From Sphingobacterium sp. T2 (GTDB lineage: Bacteria; Bacteroidota; Bacteroidia; Sphingobacteriales; Sphingobacteriaceae): DNA of 60,600 nt. Both the position numbers and the translations under genes were made by a program. Shown here in pieces: positions 1 to 8,457 of the stretch (the first letter of the stretch is position 1; every line of letters starts with the position of its first letter). Location of the stretch: assembly GCF_000814685.1 (NCBI RefSeq), contig NZ_JXAC01000014.1:1-60600 (forward strand), written 5' to 3'. The notes under the pieces were generated by a model. It was not told the DNA's origin, did not search any database, and was given only the letters and a program-made list of their open reading frames with translations.

Positions 1-408
1 TAGGCATTACGCCGTCATTATGTAATCCTTGACCTTTAGGCAAGGTTGGGAATCCTGTACGGCGATGCTCTATCCAGCTTTGGAAATCTGTGAAGAACAA
101 GGCATAGTATTTTTGTAGGATGATACGTTCTAGTTTACGATCATCGTTGGTATAGGGATCCCAAGCTGCAGAAGTGGTAACGAAGTAGTTGGCCGGAACA
201 GTTCCTCCCCACAGGGTGATACCTGCCGACACCCCATCCTTATAGAAGGTCTCCACATCACCGTCGATGTAGCCTTTCAACGCACATTCAGCAAGGATAA
301 GCTTTAGTTCGCCATAGTTCATGATGTTACCCAAGAGCGGCTCTTGTTTTAATGCTTCCAAGTATTGTGAACGTGGAGAAGGTACCTGACCTACAGGATA
401 TCCACTAG
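1..408 (-). pseudogene. Inverted duplicate of a SusD/RagB gene fragment
   Basis: Read on the minus strand from 407 down to 1, this is one open frame of about 135 codons with typical SusD/RagB C-terminal features: a NYGELKLILAECAL helix, then FFTDFQSWIEHRRTG and a Gly/Leu-rich tail. It has no start or stop. Bases 1-210 are the exact reverse complement of 409-618, so the second half of this fragment is the same coding sequence as the plus-strand SusD gene. Bases 211-408 are unique and code for the residues that should lie just upstream of 409 in the true gene. The natural gene is therefore probably the reverse complement of 211-408 joined to 409-732. The inverted order looks like a fold-back artefact at a contig end. 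Confidence 0.8.
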
Positions 409-618
409 GGGGAGGAACTGTTCCGGCCAACTACTTCGTTACCACTTCTGCAGCTTGGGATCCCTATACCAACGATGATCGTAAACTAGAACGTATCATC
501 CTACAAAAATACTATGCCTTGTTCTTCACAGATTTCCAAAGCTGGATAGAGCATCGCCGTACAGGATTCCCAACCTTGCCTAAAGGTCAAGGATTACATA
601 ATGACGGCGTAATGCCTA
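1..618. repeat. Perfect inverted repeat, 210-bp arms, 198-bp centre
   Basis: Arm 1-210 and arm 409-618 are exact reverse complements in every base I compared (position x pairs with 619 minus x). The unpaired centre is 211-408. The junction at 408/409 lies in a run of G, and the true continuation also has a G run at this point, which leaves about three bases of microhomology. Both arms fall inside the same SusD coding frame, so this is not a mobile-element repeat. Confidence 0.92.
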
Positions 619-732
619 CGCGCCTGAAATATCCTGTGAATGTGCAGACATTAAACCGTGAAAACTACCAAAAGGCCGTAGAACAGATGGGAGGAGATGA
701 TAATGAAAACAAAAGTTTGGTGGAACAAATAA
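409..732 (+). CDS. SusD/RagB-family outer-membrane lipoprotein, C-terminal part
   Basis: SusD-like proteins are surface lipoproteins that cap a SusC-type TonB-dependent transporter and bind its ligand. Only the last ~107 codons are here, since the upstream part is displaced by the fold-back at 1-408. Visible features are YYALFFTDFQSWIEHRRTGFP and the end RLKYPVNVQTLNRENYQKAVEQ. The frame from 411 runs through the true C-terminus. Taking one A out of AAAA near 712-715 gives the usual ending KVWWNK and a stop at 730-732, eight bases before the next gene. Without that correction the frame runs on uselessly to 806. The partner SusC gene would lie off the left edge. The substrate cannot be told; association with DUF5689 is more usual for peptide or protein-type ligands than for defined glycans, which is weak inference. 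Confidence 0.85.
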
Positions 733-740
733 TTAAGACG

Positions 741-2045
741 ATGAACAACAGATTTTTAAATTATATTTCTTTTAGCATTGATGCTTGTAACGTTGTTTTC
801 GTGTAGAAAAAACGAATACGAGTCAGGAGGGGTGCTTAGTATTGTCATGCCTATGGCGAATATTAAGGCCCTACATATAGGAGACGATGTGCCTCTGAAG
901 AAAGAAGATTTCGAAGGAGCTTTTGAGCTGGCAGGAATTGTCATTTCCGATGTTGACAATGGTAATTTTGCTAAAAATGAACTTGTCGTACAGAATACCT
1001 TCCGTGGTACGGTAACAGGTTTGATATTTTCTTTTAATGATGAAAGTACGAACTTCAAGCTAGGTGACTCCGTAAAAATTAATATTGATAATACGGTGTT
1101 GACCCGCAAAAACGGAGCGCTGAAAATTACGGGGAAGGATTTCAAATTTGACCGTGTCACCAAAGTTTCTTCGAATAATGTCGTGACTCCTCGTAAGGTG
1201 GACTTGATTTCTTTGTATTCAAATTTCTATACCTATGAAAGCACGTTGGTGCAGTTGTCAGGTATGTCTTTTGAAGGTATCACCAACGGTCAACCATATA
1301 AAGGAGAAGCTCAGTTTGCTACAGAAAGTGCCAGCAGGTATATCTCTATACGATGAATACAGCTTCCTTCGCGGATAAGTCGATCCCTCTGGTGGCTGAT
1401 TTTGTCGGCATTCCTACATATTTCAATCCGGATGCTGATTATTATAATAGGGCTAAGATGTTATTGAAAATCCGCAATAGCGAGGACGTTTTTAACGAAA
1501 CAGGAGCTCCTTATTTTGGATTCCCTGAAACATTCGAAGGGGTATCTTCTTCCGTTAAATCGCAGTACATCATGCCAGAGATAGATGATGTCGTGGAATT
1601 TAGCACAGGCCCTTGGCGTCTTTATCAAGCAGTGATAGGCGACGAGCCTCGCTATGATCGTTTTAATCCGTTGAATGGAGTACAATGTATACGTCTTCGT
1701 GAGAAAATCAATCAGTCTGCATACTTGGAAATGAAGTTTGACCTACCTAACGGAGCTTCTAAGGTGGAAGTGGTACATGCTATCTACGGCCTATACACCA
1801 CAGATCCTAAGGTAGCTTCAGCGTGGGATCTTGAATACTCTCAAGATGAGGGAGCTACCTGGACCAAGGTAGGTGAAACCGTCATGGAGACAAACACCAA
1901 GAACCCTGCGGTAGTGAACTTCAACGTGAATATTCATGGTAAGGTGCGCTTCAGAATCCGCAAGTTAGGCTATGACGACTATCCGAATGGACAAAACGGT
2001 ATGCTTAACATAGATGATTTTAATGTGTATCAAAACGTAGACTAA
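741..2045 (+). CDS. DUF5689-domain lipoprotein with C-terminal jelly-roll domain
   Basis: A secreted, lipid-anchored protein of the kind encoded after SusCD pairs. The start is ATG 741. Removing one T from TTTT at 770-773 gives a signal peptide ending LVTLFSC, with the lipobox Cys near residue 20. The middle (to ~1340) resembles DUF5689 (OB-like beta domain, motif ELAGIVISD). A second frameshift near 1340-1352 separates it from the part ending at 2045, which reads on naturally as LYTMNTASFADKSIP. The last ~150 residues look like a choice-of-anchor/jelly-roll beta-sandwich (WDLEYSQDEGATWTKVGE, NIDDFNVYQN). It lies 8 bp after SusD and 16 bp before the TIG/NHL gene, so one operon is likely. Function unknown; ligand binding at the cell surface is inferred from context. 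Confidence 0.8.
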
Positions 2046-2061
2046 TCATTTATTAGACGAT

Positions 2062-3510
2062 ATGAAAAAGATTTTTTTGCTTTTCGCTTTAATACTATTC
2101 TTTGCGGCTTCCTGCTCCAAAGAAAGTAGCAGTGGTATCCCTGAGCCACAAAGCCCCTACATAACCTCCATCAGTCCTAATATAGGGATGGAAGAGACTA
2201 TAGTAACCTTGAAGGGTAAGCGTTTTTCGCCAATACCTTCTGAAAATATTGTTCGTTTTGCAGGTATAAGAGCGGAAGTTCTTACCGCCACGGACAGCCT
2301 ACTTACGGTAAAAGTACCGTATGGAGCTAGTACTGGTATAGTAACCATCACCGTGAAAAACAGAACAACGAACGGTCCTTCTTTTACTTATGGAAAGTCA
2401 GAAACCGAATTGGATAAAGATGGCAACGAAATAGAATACGACTATATAACCACCACCTATGCCGGTACGCCTGGGGTGCAGGGCAATGTGTTGGGCGATA
2501 AGGACCAAGCGCGGTTCATGCTCCCTAACGGGGTGTCGTATGACCCAACGACAGGAGACCTTATCGTAGCGGACCGTAGTGCACACAGTATAAAACGTAT
2601 CACCAAAGAAGGACAGGTAATCCTTATCGCTGGAACAGGAAGTTCGGGTCGGGTAGATGGTCCCATTGAAACGGCAAGCTTCTATAACCCTTACAAAACA
2701 GCAGTGGATAAGTTGGGGAATATTTATGTTGCCGACAACGGAAACCATAGAATCCGTAAGATAGACCTAATCAACGGCGTGGTGACTACCCTTGCAGGAG
2801 GAGCAGGAAGCAACACTTCCGGCTATACGGATGGTATAGGTACTACAGCTTTGTTTAATACCGTAACAGGTATTGCCGTGGATGATGACTTTAATGTATA
2901 CGTGGCGGATGCGGCCAACCACTGTGTGCGCAAGATCTCACCAGATGGTAGAGTGGCTACGCTGAGCGGAATCTTTGGTAGTCCCGGTATACGTGATGGG
3001 GTATGGCCTAATGTGACAAACAACCGCCCGACAGCGGTGTGTATGGGTAAAGATGGATTTCTGTATGTCGCCGACCGTTACGGCCAGCGCATCCGCAAAA
3101 CCAATGTGAAAACAAGGAGAGACAGTGACTATAGCCGGATCCGGAGGAAGTGCCGCTGGCTCGGGAGGACATGTGGATGGCGAAGCCTGAAAGCACGTTT
3201 CAACAACCCTTGGGGCATTGAAATCGATAAAAATGGGGTTATCTATATTACTGAGCTTGAAGGTACTGCCGGCAAAAATCAGTGTGTGCGTATGCTAAAG
3301 AACGGTCAGGTGTCTACCATCGCGGGTATTCCTAACCTCAGTGATTACGGATTCGTAAACGGCAAACAGGGAGAGTCCAGATTTTATAACCCTACAGATG
3401 TCACAGTGGATGACGAAGGAAATATTTATATTGCAGATATGAACAACTATGTTATCCGTAAAATTGTAAAAGTAAAAAGACAAATAATTAAAAAGTATTC
3501 TATATTTTAG
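2062..3510 (+). CDS. TIG/IPT-domain plus NHL-repeat lipoprotein
   Basis: The protein starts with a lipoprotein signal (lipobox ending FFAASC, Cys18). An IPT/TIG immunoglobulin-like domain follows (about residues 30-115, SISPNIGMEETIVTLKG), and then NHL repeats forming a beta-propeller (motifs IVADRSAHSIKRI, NIYVADNGNHRIRKI, VYVADAANHCVRKI, LYVADRYGQRIRK, IYIADMNNYVIRKI). The propeller probably binds carbohydrate or peptide outside the cell. Between ~3112 and ~3190 the frame is wrong: the listed frame gives an Arg/Cys-rich stretch (RIRRKCRWLGRTCGWR), while the next frame gives the expected repeat sequence GETVTIAGSGGSAAGSGG. Two compensating indels thus hide in an uninterrupted ORF. The extreme C-terminus (KRQIIKKYSIF) may also be shifted. 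It is third in the SusD operon and is followed by a terminator. Confidence 0.87.
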   Translation: MKKIFLLFALILFFAASCSKESSSGIPEPQSPYITSISPNIGMEETIVTLKGKRFSPIPSENIVRFAGIRAEVLTATDSLLTVKVPYGASTGIVTITVKNRTTNGPSFTYGKSETELDKDGNEIEYDYITTTYAGTPGVQGNVLGDKDQARFMLPNGVSYDPTTGDLIVADRSAHSIKRITKEGQVILIAGTGSSGRVDGPIETASFYNPYKTAVDKLGNIYVADNGNHRIRKIDLINGVVTTLAGGAGSNTSGYTDGIGTTALFNTVTGIAVDDDFNVYVADAANHCVRKISPDGRVATLSGIFGSPGIRDGVWPNVTNNRPTAVCMGKDGFLYVADRYGQRIRKTNVKTRRDSDYSRIRRKCRWLGRTCGWRSLKARFNNPWGIEIDKNGVIYITELEGTAGKNQCVRMLKNGQVSTIAGIPNLSDYGFVNGKQGESRFYNPTDVTVDDEGNIYIADMNNYVIRKIVKVKRQIIKKYSIF

Positions 3511-3545
3511 AAAGGAGCTTTCCGAGAGGTTAAGCTCCTTTTTTA
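3511..3545 (+). terminator. Rho-independent terminator after the SusD operon
   Basis: AAAGGAGCTT (3511-3520) pairs with AAGCTCCTTTT after an 11-base loop, and the T run continues to 3544. It starts one base after the stop codon of the TIG/NHL gene and separates it from the DUF218 gene. Confidence 0.75.
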
Positions 3546-3559
3546 TCCAAAGAACGATT

Positions 3560-4705
3560 ATGAAAGTTTTAGTAAGTGTATTAATCTCCATTTTATCAAT
3601 TGTCGGTTGTGTTTTGGGCCAGCAGCCAAAGACTGTTATGCTTGTGCTAGGATCTGCCGACATGACAACCTTGAAGGAAAGAATAGAAATTGCTTACGAA
3701 TTCCAGAAAAATAGACCTGTCGACAGAATTATCGTCAGCGGAGGATGTGGGGCACATAACTCCGCCATCTGTGAGGCCTCTATCATGGCGGAAACTCTTA
3801 TCAAGCGCGGCGTAGATAAACGAAAAATATTCAAGGAGGAAAATGCGAAAACGACGGTACAGAACTATATCTTCAGTAGAATACTTTGTGATGAAAAGGG
3901 TGAACAAATCATCCAGCCGAAGGATACGGTTTTCGTCGTATCAAACCATTGGCATGCCATGTCTGTAGCTGCACGTTTTGAAAAGTATGACAATGTAGTG
4001 GCTTATTACCATATCCAAGGCAACATCAAACCGAAAGCCAACGACAAGGCTGACTATGTGGGTATTCTGAATGGGGAGGAAGACAACGGTAAGTTTGTTC
4101 TCAAGGGGACCTGGCCAACACCGGATGCAAATTGGTATGAAGGCGGGAAGCAACATTTACTGTTTGGTGATCTTGTCTATATCACCGAGGAAAGCAACGA
4201 TAGCTTTACAATCAAAAGTAGTAAAGAAATATTGACCGACATATATAGCTATCTACCTCAAAAGCAAATTGCTTTTATAGATAATGGTAAATATTGGCTG
4301 GTGAAGACGAAAGAAGGAGAAATATTGCAGGTAGATAAAACCCACAAAAATGTTTTAAAAAAGTGGAAGGTAGAAGATTTATTACAAAACCTCCCTCAGG
4401 ATTTCTCTTTCCGCAATGTGAAAGCCGGATTAGTATTGGATAAAACGTTATGGCTATTTAGTCCTGAAGAAGTGGTAAAACTAGAGAAAAAAGGCAATAA
4501 ATATATTTTCCAAGAGCGAGGAAGCGGTACTTTGTTTACTACTCAATGGCCTTTTTCATGGGGTAAAAGCAATGTCTCTCATATCTGCTTCAATGATGAT
4601 AAAAAGGAAATCCTCATATTCCGCAATATGGAACTTATGAAGATGAATTACGTCCGGGAAGTGTTAGAGCAACCCATCCGCATAAAGTTGAAGTGGATAG
4701 AATAA
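3560..4705 (+). CDS. Secreted YdcF/DUF218-family protein with C-terminal extension
   Basis: After a signal peptide (residues 1-21, ending CVLGQ), residues ~25-150 match the DUF218/YdcF/SanA fold: VMLVLGSADM, RIIVSGGCG, SEASIMAE-like ICEASIMAETLIKRG, a Lys/Thr/Asn turn (AKTTVQNYIF) and VFVVSNHWHAMSVAARFE. DUF218 proteins are linked to cell-envelope maintenance; their reaction is unclear. The remaining ~190 residues carry beta-strand repeats (KQIAFIDNGKYWLVKT, KTLWLFSPEEVVKLEK, THICFNDDKKEILIF-like) suggesting a hemopexin-like or propeller-like domain. DUF218 proteins are usually about 200 residues, so this is an extended form. Only the terminator separates it from the SusD operon, so co-regulation by read-through is possible. 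No frameshift is evident. Confidence 0.75.
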   Translation: MKVLVSVLISILSIVGCVLGQQPKTVMLVLGSADMTTLKERIEIAYEFQKNRPVDRIIVSGGCGAHNSAICEASIMAETLIKRGVDKRKIFKEENAKTTVQNYIFSRILCDEKGEQIIQPKDTVFVVSNHWHAMSVAARFEKYDNVVAYYHIQGNIKPKANDKADYVGILNGEEDNGKFVLKGTWPTPDANWYEGGKQHLLFGDLVYITEESNDSFTIKSSKEILTDIYSYLPQKQIAFIDNGKYWLVKTKEGEILQVDKTHKNVLKKWKVEDLLQNLPQDFSFRNVKAGLVLDKTLWLFSPEEVVKLEKKGNKYIFQERGSGTLFTTQWPFSWGKSNVSHICFNDDKKEILIFRNMELMKMNYVREVLEQPIRIKLKWIE

Positions 4706-4779
4706 GTAAACTTTTTTGCTCTCTCCATTTGATGAAGAGCAAATAAGCTTTTTCTTCTTTAATAAAAAATGATCTTTAG

Positions 4780-4817
4780 AAAGAGTTGGTTCTAGATTCT
4801 TTAGTGACCAGCTCTTT
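4780..4817. terminator. Probable terminator between converging genes
   Basis: AAAGAGTTGGT (4780-4790) pairs with ACCAGCTCTTT (4807-4817), with one G-T pair, around a 16-base loop and then TTCACATTCT. It lies between the DUF218 gene and the converging SRPBCC gene. The rest of 4706-4970 holds nothing else I can name. Confidence 0.5.
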
Positions 4818-4970
4818 TCACATTCTATCAGAGCGTTCTTATTTGTCGTCGTAGCGATAACAGCAGGAGAATTAAACACATTTGATTATTTTATGTCAAA
4901 GAGGATAAAGATGAATGTGTCTTTGAAATTCATTAATAAAATTTTTCTTTATTTCAGTTTAAGGATAAGA

Positions 4971-5305
4971 TTATCCATGACTTTTGATCAGATACTCACT
5001 GGTTTGCACGCGCTGCTCTTGACTTAATAGACGTTCAACATGAAAGGCTATAGTAGCTTTATTTTCATTACCCATGATGCGAAGCTGTATGGTGGCATTA
5101 TTGTCCCAGCCCGGCAATCGCCATTTCGTACGAATGTGAGAGTAGGTTTAAAAGTCGTAAACTCTTTTTCTACATGTTGCATCCATATCTGTTCTCCAAC
5201 ATTAGAAAACATAAAATCCCAAACTTTTTCTTTGCTGGAAGGAATAGTTCTTCGTATGCCGAACTGCCATCCTACATCTTTGGTTAAGCCTATTGGACGT
5301 TCCAT
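4971..5305 (-). CDS. SRPBCC-domain (AHSA1-like) protein
   Basis: A small START/Bet v1-like protein of the AHSA1 group, which bind hydrophobic ligands or act as co-chaperones; the ligand is unknown. The N-terminus (VGWQFGIRRTIPSSKEKVWDFMFS) is the usual first strand and helix. The annotated frame stops early at 5048, but a missing T in the CCTACTC region (about 5140-5160) restores the family sequence PYSHIRTKWRLPGWDNNATI and continues as KATIAFHVERLLSQEQR to a stop at 4971-4973. The full product is about 111 residues, a little shorter than the usual 140-160. It is followed in the same direction by nothing and preceded by the VOC gene across a strong hairpin. Confidence 0.7.
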
Positions 5306-5336
5306 ATCATTGTAATCATTTTTTATTCGACATTAA

Positions 5337-5361
5337 AGCCAAAAGAGAGTAACTCTCTTTT
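5337..5361. terminator. Perfect hairpin after the VOC gene
   Basis: AGCCAAAAGAGAG (5337-5349) and CTCTCTTTTGGCT (5353-5365) pair perfectly around TAA. The hairpin overlaps the stop codon of the minus-strand VOC gene and lies before the SRPBCC start. The T tract on the minus strand is interrupted, so termination is probable but not certain. Confidence 0.6.
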
Positions 5362-5363
5362 GG

Positions 5364-5741
5364 CTATTGTAATAATTGACACGCTTCGAGCATGTTGCCG
5401 TCAGGGTCATAAAAATGGAAAAATTTTCCATATTCATCTTGCTCTATGGCATCAACCTTAACATCTTTTTTCTCCAACTCATTACGCAAAGCTTCTGCAT
5501 CTTTTGTTTTGAAGATAGGATAGGCACTTGTCTTGGAGTCACCCTTTATGGGCTGATCTGTTTTCCAAAGCGTCAGACTTGTAGGACCGCCTGTGTCTAA
5601 GACCACAAGTCCCATACTTTCATCTTCAAACAAGACATTGAATCCCAATGTTTCCGTATACCATTTTTTAGCATTGGCGGCATGACTTACCCGTATGATG
5701 ATAGTATCTATGCCTTGAATCAGCGATGATGTTGTTGACAT
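5364..5741 (-). CDS. VOC-superfamily (glyoxalase/bleomycin-resistance) protein
   Basis: A 125-residue single vicinal-oxygen-chelate module pair. The beta-alpha-beta units are visible as DTIIIRVSHAANAKKWYTETLGF (residues ~11-33) and, at the C-terminus, KFFHFYDPDGNMLEACQ. The DPDGN-x-LE signature with the metal-ligand Glu is typical of glyoxalase-like proteins. These act on or bind small oxidised or toxic molecules, usually as homodimers with a divalent metal; the substrate here is unknown. The frame is intact. It lies 45 bp downstream of the minus-strand GNAT gene and may be transcribed with it. Confidence 0.8.
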   Translation of the reverse strand: MSTTSSLIQGIDTIIIRVSHAANAKKWYTETLGFNVLFEDESMGLVVLDTGGPTSLTLWKTDQPIKGDSKTSAYPIFKTKDAEALRNELEKKDVKVDAIEQDEYGKFFHFYDPDGNMLEACQLLQ

Positions 5742-5786
5742 AATACAATAATTTAGGTTTTAAGCACTAATTTCTGTTAATATTCT

Positions 5787-6371
5787 TTATTTCAGAAGTT
5801 TAACTTTTAAGTCAGGCCATTCCTCTCTTAAAATGCTATAATATACAGTATTTCGGCGATGGCCATCCGAAAGCAGCATGTGATACCGAAAAATACCCTC
5901 CATTTTGCCGCCAATAGCTTCTATGGCTTTTCGTGATACAATATTTCTTTCATCGGTTTTGAACTCGATGCGTTCAGCCAGCAGCCTCTCGAAAGCATAT
6001 TCTAGCATCAGATATTTGCAGTTACGGTTCACCCCACTGCGATGAAAGGTACGTCCAAACCAAGTACCTCCGATTTCCAGCTTATCATCGTGGTTGGATA
6101 TATTCATAAAGCTGGTACAGCCTGCATAAGCTTGTGTTTTCTTACAATAGGCGATAAATGTATAACGTGTTTGATTCTCACGGTTGAGGATGGCCTCTTT
6201 GATAAAGTTAAGAAGCAAAGGTTCGGTGTATATAGGCTTGGGAGAGTATTCTAAAAGCTTTTTATCGCCAATAGCTAAAGGTTTTAAATACTCAAAATCG
6301 GTAAGTAGGATGGGACGTAGCTGTACAGCATCGTTTTCCAAAATAATGTCCTTATCAAAAACGAAATTCAT
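5787..6371 (-). CDS. GNAT acetyltransferase, RimJ/RimL type
   Basis: A 194-residue N-acetyltransferase. The pattern follows the RimJ/RimL (Acetyltransf_3) family: AVQLRPILLTDFEYLKPLA at the start, IGGTWFGRTFHRSGVNRNCK in the acetyl-CoA strand and loop region, FKTDERNIVSRKAIEAIGG as the conserved C-terminal helix and GIFRYHMLLSDGHRRNTVYYSI as the last strand pair. Such enzymes acetylate protein N-termini, amino-sugars or antibiotics using acetyl-CoA; the substrate cannot be named from sequence. The frame is intact. It diverges from the PepF gene, with 177 bp between their start codons. Confidence 0.8.
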   Translation of the reverse strand: MNFVFDKDIILENDAVQLRPILLTDFEYLKPLAIGDKKLLEYSPKPIYTEPLLLNFIKEAILNRENQTRYTFIAYCKKTQAYAGCTSFMNISNHDDKLEIGGTWFGRTFHRSGVNRNCKYLMLEYAFERLLAERIEFKTDERNIVSRKAIEAIGGKMEGIFRYHMLLSDGHRRNTVYYSILREEWPDLKVKLLK

Positions 6372-6548
6372 AGGGTGATGTTTATCATATCAATTTAGAT
6401 AATAAAAAGCTGTTTAGGAAGAATTTTCAATTAGGATGCCAAAATAATAGAAATAAAGAATTGCTGCCCTGCCTTTTTTTATGTGTAACATGTCGTTAAA
6501 CGTATAAATTTTTTGTAAATTCAGCACAGATTACGAAATATAGAGAAG

Positions 6549-8420
6549 ATGAAATCAACTTTATTTACAGCTATTATGTTATTGTCTTCATCCGTAGCAT
6601 TTTCACAGATGAAAGTAAGAGACGAGGTTCCGGATAAATACAAATGGAATTTGGAAGATATTTACAAAACAGATGATGTGTGGAAGGCGGAGAAGGAACG
6701 TATACAGGAGGCCATGCAGCAGATGGGTAAATATAAGGGAAAGCTTACACAGTCCGCCGCGACACTTTTGGAAGCGCTGGAGCTCAACACTTCGCTGGCA
6801 AAAGAGATGACGCGACTGTTTAGCTATGCTTCCATGAAGTCCGATCAGGACACACGCGTTACCAAATATGCGGGTATGAAGCAGGAATTACAACAAGTCT
6901 TTGCCCAGTACAGTGCGTTGACTTCTTATATAGAGCCTGAATTACTAGCCTCTTTGGATGAGAATAAGATTTCACAGTTTGTGTCGCAGGCGAAAGGGCT
7001 AGAGGTGTATCAATTTTATCTGAAAGACCTGTTGCGCAAGCGGGCACACCGTGGATCAGAAGAGGTAGAGAAGGTGATGGCTTATTCTTCCCTGATGTCG
7101 GGCAACGCATCAAACATATATAGCACTTTCTTCAATGCCGAATTTCCACATCCGGAAATAGAGATTGACGGTAAGACTGTTCGTCTTAATCCAGCAAACT
7201 TTGCATTATACAGGGAAAGCAAAGATCGCAATGTGCGTAAAAAAGTTTTTGAAACTTACTTTGGCAAGCTTCACGAGTTTCATCGCACCTTTGGCGCTCA
7301 GCTGTCGGGCAACATCAATGCGGCATTGTTTGCTACCAAGGCTAGAAATTACAACAGCACATTGGAACGCGCCCTAGATGCCGACAATATTCCTACGGGC
7401 GTATATCATAATCTTGTGAAGAATGTAAATGATAACTTGGCTACCTTCCACCGATATCTGAACCTTCGTAGACGTATGTTGGGCGTAGATACCCTGCATT
7501 ATTATGATCTATACGCTCCACTGGTCGAACAAGTAGACTTGTCATATACAGTGGAAGAAGCTATTGAGCATGTCTTGAAATCTTTAAAGCCGCTGGGAGA
7601 AGATTATATTGCTGTCGCCAAGAGAGCCTTCAACGAACGTTGGATAGACATGTATCCAAACGAAGGTAAACGATCTGGTGCTTATTCTAACGGTTCGGTT
7701 TACGATGTGCATCCTTACATTCTGATGAATTACAACGGCAAGTACAATGATGTATCTACGCTTACACACGAGCTAGGACATACCATGCACAGCTACCTGA
7801 CCAACAAGAAGCAGCACTTTGCCAATGCCAATTATTCCATTTTCGTGGCGGAGGTAGCTTCCACCTTCAATGAGGAGCTCTTGAACGACTATATGCTGAA
7901 ACAGATTAAGGACGACAGAACACGCTTGGCAATATTAGGGAACTATTTAGAAGGTGCAAAAGGCACTTTATTCCGTCAGACACAGTTTGCCGAATTTGAG
8001 CTGATGATTCATGATAAAGCAGCAAAAGGTGAAGCCCTAACGGGGGAGGACTTCGACAAAATGTATCTTGAGCTTACCCGCAAATACTATGGACATGACA
8101 AAAATGTGTGTATCGTTGACGATAATGTGAAGTCAGAATGGTCTTACATCCCGCATTTCTACTATAACTTCTACGTTTATCAATATGCTACTTCTTTCAC
8201 TGCTTCAACAGCTTTGTCCGAAAAGGTGCTCAAAGGCTCAAAAAGTGATTTGGAAAAATATTTGAACTTTCTATCTTCCGGCAGCACAAAGTATCCTGTA
8301 GATCTATTAAAGGATGCTGGAGTAGATATGAATACATCGGAACCTTTTGATCTTACTATAGCAAAAATCAATAAGGTGATAGATGAAATGGAAAGAATAC
8401 TGACCCGACTAGGTAAATAA
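6549..8420 (+). CDS. pepF: Secreted oligoendopeptidase F (M3B zinc peptidase)
   Basis: A 623-residue metallopeptidase that cleaves short peptides. An N-terminal helical region of the oligoendopeptidase F type (from KYKWNLEDIYKTDDVWKAE) is followed by the M3 catalytic domain with the zinc motif HELGH (H407, E408, H411) in LTHELGHTMHSY, and the conserved YQYATSFTAS region near residue 545. Unlike cytoplasmic PepF from Gram-positives, it starts with a signal peptide (residues 1-19, VAFSQ cleavage), so it probably acts in the periplasm on imported peptides. Length and motifs are complete with no frameshift. It stands alone and ends in a terminator shared with the converging lipoprotein gene. Confidence 0.93.
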   Translation: MKSTLFTAIMLLSSSVAFSQMKVRDEVPDKYKWNLEDIYKTDDVWKAEKERIQEAMQQMGKYKGKLTQSAATLLEALELNTSLAKEMTRLFSYASMKSDQDTRVTKYAGMKQELQQVFAQYSALTSYIEPELLASLDENKISQFVSQAKGLEVYQFYLKDLLRKRAHRGSEEVEKVMAYSSLMSGNASNIYSTFFNAEFPHPEIEIDGKTVRLNPANFALYRESKDRNVRKKVFETYFGKLHEFHRTFGAQLSGNINAALFATKARNYNSTLERALDADNIPTGVYHNLVKNVNDNLATFHRYLNLRRRMLGVDTLHYYDLYAPLVEQVDLSYTVEEAIEHVLKSLKPLGEDYIAVAKRAFNERWIDMYPNEGKRSGAYSNGSVYDVHPYILMNYNGKYNDVSTLTHELGHTMHSYLTNKKQHFANANYSIFVAEVASTFNEELLNDYMLKQIKDDRTRLAILGNYLEGAKGTLFRQTQFAEFELMIHDKAAKGEALTGEDFDKMYLELTRKYYGHDKNVCIVDDNVKSEWSYIPHFYYNFYVYQYATSFTASTALSEKVLKGSKSDLEKYLNFLSSGSTKYPVDLLKDAGVDMNTSEPFDLTIAKINKVIDEMERILTRLGK

Positions 8421-8427
8421 GATAATT

Positions 8428-8457
8428 AAAAAGGGCTACTATGGGTAGCCCTTTTTT
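8428..8457. terminator. Bidirectional terminator between pepF and lipoprotein gene
   Basis: AAAAGGGCTAC (from 8428) pairs with GTAGCCCTTTTTT around TATG. A T run follows the stem on the plus strand and an A run precedes it, so it can serve both strands. Its right end touches the stop codon of the minus-strand gene. Confidence 0.8.

Noticed and set aside
1-618. Inverted repeat as an invertible promoter or transposon end
   Set aside because: The arms are inside a SusD coding frame, no recombinase gene is nearby and the centre encodes the missing upstream part of the same protein.
3295-3663. 122-codon minus-strand frame over the NHL/DUF218 junction
   Set aside because: It crosses a strong terminator and two well-supported plus-strand genes.
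4664-4879. Small minus-strand frame in the gap after DUF218
   Set aside because: It spans the probable terminator at 4780-4817 and part of the DUF218 end, and the sequence is not protein-like.
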